Shown one piece after another: positions 1 to 5,228 of a DNA stretch of 5,965 nt; position 1 is the first letter of the stretch, and each line of letters opens with the position of its first letter. A program made the position numbers and the translations under genes. The notes beneath the pieces were generated by a model. The model was given only the letters and a program-made list of their open reading frames with translations. It ran no database searches and was not told the origin of the DNA. Origin of the DNA: Lawsonibacter sp. (GTDB lineage: Bacteria > Bacillota > Clostridia > Oscillospirales > Oscillospiraceae); contig JAAWLY010000135.1 of the NCBI GenBank assembly GCA_022798155.1, forward strand, positions 1-5,965, given 5' to 3'.

Positions 1-184
1 CACCGCCCTGGTGGGCATCTCCAAGCCCGTCATCAAGGCCCACGGCTCCTCCGACGCCTACGCCATCCAGAACGCCGTCCGCCAGGCCCGGGACTTCGCG
101 TCCTCGGGCATGATCGAGAGCATCACCCAGAACATCGACCTGATGCGCCTGGACGCCCCGGCCAAAGAGGGGACGGGGGCGTGA
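1..184 (+). CDS. plsX: PlsX C-terminus (phosphate acyltransferase), 5' truncated by window edge
   Basis: Only the last 60 residues are present; the codon frame begins at base 2 and a TGA stop sits at 182-184. The segment VIKAHGSSDAYAIQNAVRQA matches the conserved C-terminal stretch of PlsX, where VIxxHGxSdaxAixNAixqA is followed by a helix ending in an acidic or charged tail. PlsX is a peripheral membrane enzyme that converts acyl-ACP plus phosphate into acyl-phosphate, the substrate for PlsY in phospholipid synthesis. The short tail after the IDLMRL segment is normal for the family. In many Firmicutes plsX is followed closely by acpP and rnc. Here a strong hairpin follows 18 bases after the stop and the next genes run the other way, so plsX appears to be the last gene of its transcript. 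The recognition rests on the C-terminal motif only. Confidence 0.88.
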   Translation, partial: TALVGISKPVIKAHGSSDAYAIQNAVRQARDFASSGMIESITQNIDLMRLDAPAKEGTGA

Positions 185-202
185 AGGAGCTCATATGATA
201 AT

Positions 203-234
203 GGCCCCCGGAGAAAGACAGTTCTCCGGGGGCC
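203..234. terminator. Hairpin terminator shared by plsX (+) and spoVAE (-)
   Basis: Bases 203-215 (GGCCCCCGGAGAA) and 222-234 (TTCTCCGGGGGCC) form a perfect 13-bp stem around a 6-base loop. The hairpin sits between two convergent genes, 18 bases after the plsX stop and 39 bases past the spoVAE stop. Neither side has a long T tract: the plus strand continues TGACTATAGTTTT and the minus strand ATTATCATATG. The stem strength and position support a bidirectional terminator, but the poor T tails leave efficiency uncertain. Confidence 0.72.
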
Positions 235-273
235 TGACTATAGTTTTGGCGGGCGGCCGTGGTCCGCACCGGC

Positions 274-630
274 TCAGGCCTTAGGCTTGGGCTTGCAGAT
301 GAGGGCCACCAGAAAGCCGAAGAAGATGGCAGCAGTGATGCCGCCGGCGGCGGCGGTGGAGCCGCCGGTGAGGGCGCCGATCAGGCCGTCCTCCGCCACC
401 GCCTTTTTCACCCCCTTGGCCAGCAGGTGGCCAAAGCCGGTGAGGGGGACGGTAGCTCCCGCGCCCCCCCAGTCCACCAAATACTGATACACCCCCACGC
501 CGCTGAGCACCACCCCGGCGGTGACGTAGCTCACCAGGATCTTGGCGGGGGTGAGGGGGGTCTTGTCGATGAGCACCTGTCCGATGATGCACAGGATGCC
601 TCCGCAGAGAAACGCTTTCAAATATTCCAT
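274..630 (-). CDS. spoVAE: Stage V sporulation protein AE (SpoVAE/SpoVAEB), spore DPA channel component
   Basis: This encodes a 118-residue hydrophobic protein of typical SpoVAE length. Membrane segments are visible at about residues 4-22, 28-50 and 95-112. The glycine-rich central part includes GFGHLLAKGVKKAV and GLIGALTGG, which I recognise from SpoVAE/SpoVAEB proteins. The family sits in the forespore inner membrane and takes part in moving Ca-dipicolinate into the spore and out at germination. The ATG lies 9 bases after the spoVAD stop, and its ribosome binding site AGGTGA overlaps that stop (TAAGGTGA), so translation is probably coupled to spoVAD. The gene ends convergently with plsX. 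The assignment combines sequence resemblance with the adjacent spoVAD; separation from other small SpoVA membrane subunits such as AC relies partly on gene order. Confidence 0.92.
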   Translation of the reverse strand: MEYLKAFLCGGILCIIGQVLIDKTPLTPAKILVSYVTAGVVLSGVGVYQYLVDWGGAGATVPLTGFGHLLAKGVKKAVAEDGLIGALTGGSTAAAGGITAAIFFGFLVALICKPKPKA

Positions 631-639
631 AAAATCACC

Positions 640-1653
640 TTATTTCGTGGTCGAAATCGCGATGGCGTGGCAGATGCCGGGGATGGACTCCCCCTGGAAG
701 GAGGAGGTGGGGGAGTGGAGGGCGCCGGTGGGGCAGAAGAGGATGTTTTTCCACTTGCCCGCCTTCAGGTTGTTGAGAATATACCCGGTGAGCACCGAGG
801 CGCAGCAGCCGCAGCCCGAGCCGCCGCAGTGGACGTCCTGGTTTTTCACGTCGAAGAGCATGGCGCCGCAGTCGGCGTGGTTGTGAAGGTTGACCCCCTC
901 CTTGCGCAGCAGCTCTATGAGCAGCTCGCTGCCTAAAACGCCCAGGTCGCCGGTGAAAATCATGTCGTAGCTGTTGGGGGAGCGTCCGGTGTCTTGAAAG
1001 TGGGCGGTAAGGGTGGCCGCCGCCGCGGGGGCCATGGCGGCCCCCATGTTGTTGGTGTCGGTAATCCCCTTGTCCACGATTTTTCCCACGGTGACGTGGG
1101 TGAGATAGGGCCCCGGGCCCTCCCGGGCCAGGATGGCCGCCCCGGCGGCGGTGGCGGTCCACTGGGCGGTGGGGGTGCGTTGGCCGCCGTACTCCAGGGG
1201 GGTGCGGTACTGCCGCTCCGCCGAGCAGAAGTGGGAGGAGGCGGTAACCGCCGCCCACTCCCCAAAGCCGCCGTCCAGGGTCATGGAGGCCAGGGCCAGC
1301 CCCTCCCCCATGGTGGAGCAGGCCCCATACAGCCCGAAGAAGGGGATTTCCCGCCCCCGGGCGGCAAAGGAGGAGCCGATGCACTGATTTAACAGGTCCC
1401 CGGCGAAGAGCCAGTCCAGATTGGAGGCCGCCTGCCCCGCCTTGTTCAGTGCCAACCCCAGGGCCTGCTTCTGCATGGCGCTCTCCGACTTCTCCCAGGT
1501 GGATTCCCCGAAGGTGTCGTCCCCGTCGATATAGTCGAAGGTGTCGGCCAGAGGGCCCTCCCCCTCCTTTTTGCCCGCCACGTTGGCCCAGCCGGCCAGA
1601 GAGGGCGGATTGGCCATGGCCGCCGTCTGGGTTCCGATTTTTTTGGTCGTCAT
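640..1653 (-). CDS. spoVAD: Stage V sporulation protein AD (SpoVAD), DPA-binding thiolase-fold protein
   Basis: The 337-residue product matches the family length (about 338 in Bacillus subtilis). It has the thiolase-like fold signature of SpoVAD: TFDYIDGDDTFGESTWEKSE at about residues 38-57, YGACSTMGE with the thiolase-position Cys112 at 109-117, TASSHFCSAERQYRTPLEYG at about 137-156, and a cysteine-rich CGGSGCGCC at 276-284. SpoVAD is the soluble subunit that binds dipicolinic acid on the spore inner membrane and is needed for its uptake during late sporulation. The start is the ATG at 1653-1651, with GAGGTGAG upstream. It is the first gene of a two-gene unit with spoVAE. The commonly adjacent spoVAC is missing here, since the next gene upstream is the divergent ybeY. 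A forespore sigma-G promoter is expected from known spoVA biology, but the sequence shows only a weak candidate. Confidence 0.97.
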   Translation of the reverse strand: MTTKKIGTQTAAMANPPSLAGWANVAGKKEGEGPLADTFDYIDGDDTFGESTWEKSESAMQKQALGLALNKAGQAASNLDWLFAGDLLNQCIGSSFAARGREIPFFGLYGACSTMGEGLALASMTLDGGFGEWAAVTASSHFCSAERQYRTPLEYGGQRTPTAQWTATAAGAAILAREGPGPYLTHVTVGKIVDKGITDTNNMGAAMAPAAAATLTAHFQDTGRSPNSYDMIFTGDLGVLGSELLIELLRKEGVNLHNHADCGAMLFDVKNQDVHCGGSGCGCCASVLTGYILNNLKAGKWKNILFCPTGALHSPTSSFQGESIPGICHAIAISTTK

Positions 1654-1684
1654 AGTCTCACCTCACGGGTATTTTTCCGCGAAC

Positions 1685-1704
1685 GGTCAAAAATATGTTT
1701 GACC
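1685..1704. promoter_or_regulatory. Operator-like inverted repeat in the spoVAD/ybeY divergent promoter
   Basis: Perfect 7-bp arms GGTCAAA (1685-1691) and TTTGACC (1698-1704) flank a 6-base AATATG spacer, giving a 20-bp dyad. The right arm contains the -35 box of the ybeY promoter and the centre overlaps the best -10-like element facing spoVAD. Its size and place suit a dimeric DNA-binding regulator, but I do not recognise a specific regulator, and one -35-like TTGACC on each strand could also arise by chance. Confidence 0.45.
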
Positions 1705-1720
1705 TATCCTGTTATTTTTC
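1691..1720 (-). promoter_or_regulatory. Weak candidate sigma-G promoter for spoVAD-spoVAE
   Basis: Read on the minus strand, GAAAA (1720-1716) and CATATTT (1697-1691) are separated by 18 bases. They resemble the sigma-G elements GHATR and CATNHTA with one mismatch each. Transcription would begin about 30 bases before the spoVAD ATG. The spoVA genes are known sigma-G targets, which makes a site here likely, but the match itself is modest. Confidence 0.3.
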
Positions 1721-1727
1721 GTATAAT
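1699..1727 (+). promoter_or_regulatory. Sigma-A promoter of the ybeY-recO gene run
   Basis: TTGACC (1699-1704) and a perfect TATAAT (1722-1727) are separated by exactly 17 bases. Transcription should start near 1734, leaving a short leader of about 20 bases that contains the GAGGAGGGAG ribosome binding site for ybeY. It is one of the two best -10 matches in the window. The -35 box lies inside the inverted repeat at 1685-1704, which suggests possible control by a DNA-binding protein. Confidence 0.8.
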
Positions 1728-1753
1728 AGACGGACAGAGAGGAGGGAGAGCCT

Positions 1754-2260
1754 GTGGACCATGAGGTCTATATTGAGGCGGGCTGTATGGATGAGGCGGT
1801 GGAGGTCCCCCAGGCGGTGGAGGAACAGATCCGGCGCTCCGTTCTGGCCGCTCTGGAGGATGAGGGGGTGGACGTGCCCTGTATGATCGGAGTGATTGTC
1901 GCCGACGATGAAGTCATCCGGCAGACCAACCTGGACAACCGGGGGGTGGACAGCCCCACCGACGTGCTGTCCTTCCCCATGTTTGAGCTGAAGCCCGGCG
2001 AGAAGCCCCGGGCGGACTGGGCGGACCCGGGGGCGGACAAGGTATATCTGGGGGACATGATGATCTCCCTGGAGCGGGTCCGGGCCCAGGCGGAGGAGTA
2101 CGGCCACTCCCCCGAGCGGGAGGTGTGCTACCTGGCCGTCCACTCGGTACTCCACCTGCTGGGCTACGACCACCTGGACGAGGGCCCCATGAAGGCCCGG
2201 ATGCGCCAGCGGGAGGAGGCCATTCTGGGCAAGCTGGGGATTACCCGGGAAGCCCTGTAG
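1754..2260 (+). CDS. ybeY: Endoribonuclease YbeY, 16S rRNA maturation and ribosome quality control
   Basis: The 168-residue protein carries the defining zinc motif HxxxHxxxxxH as HSVLHLLGYDH, with ligands His130, His134 and His140. Other family blocks are DSPTDVLSFPMFE at about residues 66-78 and YLGDMMISLERV at about 98-109. YbeY is a small metal-dependent RNase needed for 16S rRNA 3'-end processing and for removal of defective 70S ribosomes. The start is taken as GTG at 1754, because GGAGGGAG lies 5-7 bases upstream and the N-terminus from there fits the family length. An ATG at 1790 would cut conserved N-terminal sequence and has no better ribosome site. It is the first gene of the plus-strand run that includes era, matching the common clustering of ybeY and era. 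The promoter is directly upstream. Confidence 0.97.
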   Translation: MDHEVYIEAGCMDEAVEVPQAVEEQIRRSVLAALEDEGVDVPCMIGVIVADDEVIRQTNLDNRGVDSPTDVLSFPMFELKPGEKPRADWADPGADKVYLGDMMISLERVRAQAEEYGHSPEREVCYLAVHSVLHLLGYDHLDEGPMKARMRQREEAILGKLGITREAL

Positions 2261-2297
2261 GGCGCGCCGCCCCAAGGGAGTTTGGATTGTATCATGC

Positions 2298-2319
2298 GGC
2301 GGGCCGAGGTTGTCCCGCC
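2298..2319 (+). other. Short GC hairpin in the ybeY to small-ORF spacer
   Basis: GGCGGG (2298-2303) can pair with CCCGCC (2314-2319) over a 10-base loop. It ends about 12 bases before the AAAAGGAGG ribosome site of the 68-residue gene. No T tract follows, so it is not an intrinsic terminator. A 6-bp match in GC-rich DNA may be chance. Confidence 0.3.
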
Positions 2320-2345
2320 CTGCAAAATGGAAAAGGAGGATCATC

Positions 2346-2552
2346 ATGAAAAAAATCAAGCTGACCGCCATTGAGGACGAATTTGACGACTACGAGGACT
2401 TGGGCCGCCGGGAGGGGAAGAGATGGAACTTCGAGTTTGACCTGACCCCCTATGTGGTCACCTGCGCCATGGCCTGCGGCATTATGTTCGTGACCCGCTT
2501 TGTGCGCAAGCATGTGTTCCACGAGGACCTGTACAAAAAATATCGTTTCTAA
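2346..2552 (+). CDS. Hypothetical small single-pass membrane protein (68 residues)
   Basis: I do not recognise this protein. It has an acidic N-terminal part (DEFDDYED at about residues 11-18), a short basic stretch RREGKRW at about 21-27, and one hydrophobic segment at about 36-54 (YVVTCAMACGIMFVTRFV) that is long enough to cross the membrane. The basic, aromatic tail ends KKYRF. The ATG at 2346 is chosen because AAAAGGAGG (2331-2339) sits 6 bases upstream. An in-frame TTG at 2310 would extend it by 12 residues but lacks a ribosome site. It lies 85 bases after ybeY and 52 bases before era, on the same strand, so it is very likely co-transcribed. In many Firmicutes dgkA or cdd genes occupy this slot, but this protein is too short for diacylglycerol kinase and lacks its motifs. 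Coding reality is supported by the ribosome site and gene spacing; function is unknown. Confidence 0.8.
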   Translation: MKKIKLTAIEDEFDDYEDLGRREGKRWNFEFDLTPYVVTCAMACGIMFVTRFVRKHVFHEDLYKKYRF

Positions 2553-2561
2553 TTTATGAAG

Positions 2562-2585
2562 TCCGGGCAACCGCTCACACCCGGA
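2562..2585 (+). other. Short hairpin upstream of era ribosome binding site
   Basis: TCCGGG (2562-2567) and CCCGGA (2580-2585) are perfect complements around a 12-base loop. The hairpin starts 9 bases after the upstream stop codon and ends about 7 bases before the GTGAGG ribosome site of era. It lacks a T tract, so it is not a standard terminator. RNA processing, stability or translation effects are possible, but not shown. Confidence 0.35.
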
Positions 2586-2604
2586 ACGAAAGTGAGGATC
2601 ATCT

Positions 2605-3498
2605 ATGATTAAAAAATCCGGTATCATTACCGTCTGCGGGCGGCCCAACGTGGGCAAGTCCACCCTGACCAACGCCTTTGTGGGGGAGAAGGTGGCCATT
2701 GTCACCAGCAAGCCCCAGACCACCCGCAACCGCATCTGCGGGATTAAAAACCGGGGGGAGAGCCAGTTTGTGTTTGTGGACACCCCCGGCCTGCACAGGG
2801 CCCGCACCCGGCTGGGGGACTACATGGTCAATGTGGTCAAGGAGTCGGTATCCGACGTGGACGCGGTGCTGCTGGTGGTGGAGCCCATCCCCCATGTGGG
2901 GGAGCCGGAAAAGCAGCTCATCGGGCGCATCAGGACCCTGAACTGCCCCGCGGTGCTGGCCATCAACAAAATTGACGGCCTGGAGCAGAAGGACAAGCTC
3001 CTCGAAGTCATCCAGTCCTACAGCCAGGAGCACAACTTCGACGCCGTGGTCCCCATCTCCGCCAAGACCGGCCAGGGGGTGGGGGAGCTGCTGGATGTGC
3101 TGGAGGGATACCTGCCCGAGGGGCCCCAGCTGTTTCCTGACGATATGACCTCCGACCAGCCCGAGCGGCAGATGATGGCGGAAATCATGCGGGAGAAGCT
3201 GCTCCTGCTGCTGGACAAGGAGATTCCCCATGGCACCGCCGTGGAGATCACCCGCTTCGCCGAGCGGGAGGACGAGGTGGTGGAGGTAGAGGCCACCATC
3301 TACTGCGAGAAGAACAGCCACAAGGGCATTATCATCGGCAAGGGGGGAGCCATGCTGAAGAAGGCCTCCACCCTGGCCCGGCAGGACATGGAGAAGTTCA
3401 TGGGCGCCAAAGTTTTCCTGAAAACCTGGGTCAAGGTGAAGGAGAACTGGCGGGACAACCCGGCGGCCATTCAGAATTTCGGCTATGTGAAGGAGTAA
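2605..3498 (+). CDS. era: GTPase Era, 30S ribosome assembly factor
   Basis: The 297-residue product has both Era domains. The N-terminal G domain shows G1 GRPNVGKS (12-19), G3 DTPG (59-62), G4 NKID (121-124) and G5 SAK (152-154), with the Era-typical switch segment SKPQTTRNRICGI at 35-47. The C-terminal KH RNA-binding domain carries GIIIGKGG at 241-248, followed by LKKASTLARQDMEKFMG and the family-ending KENWRDNP block. Era binds the 3' end of 16S rRNA near the anti-Shine-Dalgarno region and couples GTP hydrolysis to small-subunit maturation, working in the same process as YbeY. Length and motifs are complete, with no missing catalytic residue. The ATG at 2605 follows GTGAGG by about 6 bases. 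Its stop overlaps the ribosome-site region of the short downstream ORF, so the reading run continues without a clear break. Confidence 0.99.
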   Translation: MIKKSGIITVCGRPNVGKSTLTNAFVGEKVAIVTSKPQTTRNRICGIKNRGESQFVFVDTPGLHRARTRLGDYMVNVVKESVSDVDAVLLVVEPIPHVGEPEKQLIGRIRTLNCPAVLAINKIDGLEQKDKLLEVIQSYSQEHNFDAVVPISAKTGQGVGELLDVLEGYLPEGPQLFPDDMTSDQPERQMMAEIMREKLLLLLDKEIPHGTAVEITRFAEREDEVVEVEATIYCEKNSHKGIIIGKGGAMLKKASTLARQDMEKFMGAKVFLKTWVKVKENWRDNPAAIQNFGYVKE

Positions 3499-3500
3499 CG

Positions 3501-3557
3501 ATGGAGTATTCAAAAGCCGACCTGCTGGAGGCCAAGCGGCAAATCGACTCAACCTAA
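3501..3557 (+). pseudogene. Truncated 5' remnant of a small conserved clostridial protein (18 codons)
   Basis: Two bases after the era stop, an ATG opens MEYSKADLLEAKRQIDST and then hits TAA at 3555-3557. Its ribosome site AAGGAG overlaps the end of era, a natural arrangement for a coupled gene. From memory, this N-terminus closely resembles a family of about 65-residue uncharacterised helical proteins in Clostridia, which begin xYSKEDLLEAKxQIDS and continue with a helical segment starting LHKLRE. That continuation is not present downstream in any of the three forward frames, and the bases after the stop are less GC-rich than the surrounding genes. I therefore read it as the surviving start of a gene that lost about two thirds of its length, probably by deletion. 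It could instead be an 18-residue peptide that is still translated. The family resemblance is recalled, not computed. Confidence 0.55.
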
Positions 3558-3585
3558 AATTTCCCGTTCATAGTTTTGCGCCAAA

Positions 3586-3620
3586 CAGCCAGCCTAATCA
3601 TAGAAAGAAAAGGAGGGCTG
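3586..3620 (+). promoter_or_regulatory. Possible hairpin covering the yqzL ribosome binding site
   Basis: CAGCCAGCCT (3586-3595) can pair with AGGAGGGCTG (3611-3620) through 8 base pairs interrupted by an A-G/G-A tandem mismatch, with a 15-base loop. The right arm contains AGGAGG, the yqzL Shine-Dalgarno sequence. If it forms in RNA it could lower yqzL initiation. Pairing with a purine-rich ribosome site is easy to find by chance, so confidence is low. Confidence 0.3.
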
Positions 3621-3624
3621 AGCC

Positions 3625-3768
3625 ATGGACGAGCGGGGACTTTGGGAACTGTTTTGCAGGACCGGCCTGCCGGAGGTCTATTTGGCGATTGCCGGGGAGC
3701 GTCAAGCGTGTGATTCCCGGGCGGAGCCAGCCAAGACGGCCTTCCGGCCCAGAACTGAGCAAGCCTGA
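3625..3768 (+). CDS. yqzL: YqzL-like small protein (47 residues)
   Basis: The 47-residue ORF starts at ATG 3625, which lies 8 bases after AGGAGGG, and stops at TGA 3766-3768. Its N-terminal half reads LWELFCRTGLPEVYLAI at residues 6-22. This fits the pattern W-x-LF-x-x-TG-x-x-x-x-YL that I recognise from YqzL, a tiny protein of unknown function encoded between era and recO in Bacillus subtilis and many other Firmicutes. The position here is exactly that slot, which is strong support. The second half is polar and basic (residues 24-47, ending FRPRTEQA) and less conserved, as expected. No membrane segment or signal is visible. It is 36 bases upstream of recO on the same transcript. The YqzL assignment rests on one short motif plus synteny; no biochemical role can be given. 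Confidence 0.78.
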   Translation: MDERGLWELFCRTGLPEVYLAIAGERQACDSRAEPAKTAFRPRTEQA

Positions 3769-3786
3769 CGGGGCGCGTCCCCGTCA
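3766..3786 (+). other. GC-rich hairpin between yqzL stop and recO ribosome binding site
   Basis: TGACGGGG (3766-3773) and CCCCGTCA (3779-3786) form a perfect 8-bp stem with a CGCGT loop. The left arm begins with the yqzL stop codon itself, and the right arm ends 5 bases before the AGGAG ribosome site of recO. No T tract follows, so full termination is unlikely. An effect on mRNA stability or translational coupling is possible. Confidence 0.5.
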
Positions 3787-3804
3787 TACATAGGAGCGTG
3801 GCCC

Positions 3805-4557
3805 ATGCACATTACCACCAAGGCTCTGGTCCTGCGGTCAGTGGACTACAAGGAGTCGGACAAAATTCTCACTTTGTTCACACAAGACCAGGGCAAGCTG
3901 ACCGCCTCCGCCCGGGGGTGCCGGAAAAAGGGGAGCGCCATCGCCGCCGGCTGCCAGCTGCTGGCCTGGTCGGAGGTGGTGCTCTACGACTACCAGGGCC
4001 GCTGGTCGGTGAAGGAGGCGGCGGCGGAGCGGCTGTTTCAGGGGGTGCGGGAGGACATTGTCCGCCTGGCCCTGGGGTGCTACTTTGCCGAGGCGGCGGA
4101 GCTGCTGGCGGTGGAGGGGGAGCCCGCCCCTGAGCTGCTGTCCCTGACCCTGAACAGCCTCCACGCCCTGGACAAGCTGCCGGACAAGCCCCTGCCCCTG
4201 GTGAAGGCGGCCTTCGAGTGGCGGGCCATGGTGCTGGCGGGTTACGAGCCCCTGGTGGACGGCTGTGACGTCTGCGGGGCCGCCCCCCCGGAGCAGCCCC
4301 GGTTCCACCTGCGGGAGGGGGTGCTCCACTGCGCCAAGTGCCGGGAGGGGCTGGGGGATGGCATCTCCATGCCCCTGTCGCCCCCCGCCCTGGCCGCTCT
4401 GCGGCACATCGTCTACGGCGACCCCAAGCGGCTGTTCTCCTTCCGCCTGGAGGGGGAGGACCTGCGTCTGCTGGCTGACGCCGCCGAGGCCTATGTCCAC
4501 ACCCAACTGGAGCGGGGCTTTTCCACCCTGGACTACTATAAGAGCCTGAATCCATAA
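3805..4557 (+). CDS. recO: DNA repair protein RecO, recombination mediator
   Basis: The 250-residue protein is of normal RecO length. The N-terminal OB-fold shows the family pattern ALVLRSVDYKESDKILTLFT (residues 7-26), then QGKLTASARGCRKKGS. A helical domain follows, with a zinc site made of Cys154 and Cys157 (CDVCG) plus Cys176 and Cys179 (CAKC). RecO works with RecR and RecF to load RecA onto SSB-coated single-stranded DNA and also anneals complementary strands. All four zinc cysteines are intact. The ATG at 3805 follows AGGAG by 8 bases. It is the last gene of the plus-strand run; a strong terminator begins at the end of the gene. The era-yqzL-recO order is a standard Firmicutes arrangement and reinforces the identification. 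Confidence 0.97.
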   Translation: MHITTKALVLRSVDYKESDKILTLFTQDQGKLTASARGCRKKGSAIAAGCQLLAWSEVVLYDYQGRWSVKEAAAERLFQGVREDIVRLALGCYFAEAAELLAVEGEPAPELLSLTLNSLHALDKLPDKPLPLVKAAFEWRAMVLAGYEPLVDGCDVCGAAPPEQPRFHLREGVLHCAKCREGLGDGISMPLSPPALAALRHIVYGDPKRLFSFRLEGEDLRLLADAAEAYVHTQLERGFSTLDYYKSLNP

Positions 4558-4558
4558 A

Positions 4559-4590
4559 AGAATCCCCCCGGCTGTGGCTGGGGGGATTTT
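4559..4590. terminator. Bidirectional intrinsic terminator between recO (+) and ribU (-)
   Basis: AATCCCCCC (4561-4569) pairs perfectly with GGGGGGATT (4580-4588); inner G-U, G-C and C-G pairs leave a tight TGTG loop. On the plus strand the stem runs into TTTTCTG after recO. On the minus strand it is followed by CTTTTATGG after the transporter stop at 4598-4596. Both adjacent genes converge here, so one hairpin can end both transcripts. Confidence 0.92.
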
Positions 4591-4595
4591 CTGTG

Positions 4596-5222
4596 TTACC
4601 TGCCGGTGCCGTGGAGGACGGGGGACAGGGGCTTGTAGATCAGGAAGCACAGCGCGGAGGTGAGCAGCCCCTTGAGCAGGGTGAAGGGGGCATTAAAGAC
4701 AATCAGGCACTCCAGCAGGCCGTTGACGCCGGGGCGGATGGCCTGGTATGCGGCGATGATCTTGTCGATGGCCATAAACTTGGTGTAGACGGGATAGGAG
4801 ATGTAGTAGTTGCAGGGGATGGACAGCAGGGCCATCACCGCCGCGCCGGCCAGGGCGCCGATGAGGGCGTTCTTCCGGGACTTTTTCACGTGGTAAACGG
4901 CGCCGGCGACGAAGGAGAAGGATGCGCCCAGGATAAAGTTGCACAGCTCGCCGGCGTAGGCGGTGGAGGTGCCCTTGATGACCAGCTTGAGCAGGTTTTT
5001 CAGAAAGGTGACGGTCACGCCGTACCAGGGCCCCAGGGAAAAGGCGGCCAGCAGCTCGGGCAGGTCGGAGACGTCCATTTTTACGAAAGCCGGGATGAGA
5101 AAGGGGATGGGGAAGTCGAAGATGTTCAGTACGCAGGCCACCGCCGAGAGCATGGCGGTGATGGTGATGGCGCGGATGGAAATAGCGGGCTTTGATTTGG
5201 AGATTGCGGCGGGATTGGACAT
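4596..5222 (-). CDS. ribU: ECF transporter S component, riboflavin-specific RibU type
   Basis: The 208-residue integral membrane protein has about six hydrophobic segments, at roughly residues 17-35, 54-72, 75-83, 94-111, 118-140 and 165-197. The N-terminal block IRAITITAMLSAVACVL is the conserved first helix of ECF S components, with small residues suited to packing on EcfT. LKNLLKLVIKGTSTAYAGELCNFILG at about 74-99 is typical of RibU proteins. RibU binds riboflavin with high affinity and imports it together with the shared EcfT and EcfA energizing module, which is not encoded here. The FMN riboswitch in its leader is independent support for the substrate. The start is ATG at 5222-5220, since AAGGAG lies 8 bases upstream; an in-frame GTG at 5231 would overlap that site and is rejected. 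The gene stands alone and ends convergently with recO at a shared terminator. Confidence 0.93.
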   Translation of the reverse strand: MSNPAAISKSKPAISIRAITITAMLSAVACVLNIFDFPIPFLIPAFVKMDVSDLPELLAAFSLGPWYGVTVTFLKNLLKLVIKGTSTAYAGELCNFILGASFSFVAGAVYHVKKSRKNALIGALAGAAVMALLSIPCNYYISYPVYTKFMAIDKIIAAYQAIRPGVNGLLECLIVFNAPFTLLKGLLTSALCFLIYKPLSPVLHGTGR

Positions 5223-5228
5223 AAAAAA

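Noticed and set aside
259..936. 225-codon plus-strand open frame over spoVAE and spoVAD
   Set aside because: It is antisense to two clearly recognised sporulation genes, the product is Gly/Ala/Glu/His-rich, and no promoter or ribosome site precedes it.
2310..2345. TTG start giving a 12-residue N-terminal extension of the 68-residue protein
   Set aside because: No ribosome site precedes the TTG, whereas AAAAGGAGG sits 6 bases before the ATG at 2346.
1712..2371. 219-codon minus-strand open frame opposite ybeY
   Set aside because: It overlaps the ybeY promoter and complete gene, and no family resemblance or initiation signal was found.
2599..3552. 317-codon open frame on the minus strand opposite era
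   Set aside because: It is antisense to a complete, motif-perfect Era gene. Its composition is the low-complexity type (His, Gly, Leu rich) produced by reading a GC-rich gene backwards, and it lacks a ribosome site.
3838..4650. Long minus-strand open frame opposite recO
   Set aside because: It crosses the terminator, overlaps recO almost entirely and encodes a Gln/Gly/Leu-rich product with no recognisable domain. It is a GC-bias shadow.
4593..5195. 200-codon plus-strand open frame opposite ribU
   Set aside because: It is antisense to the transporter, begins right after a strong terminator and has a Gly/Asp-rich low-complexity product.
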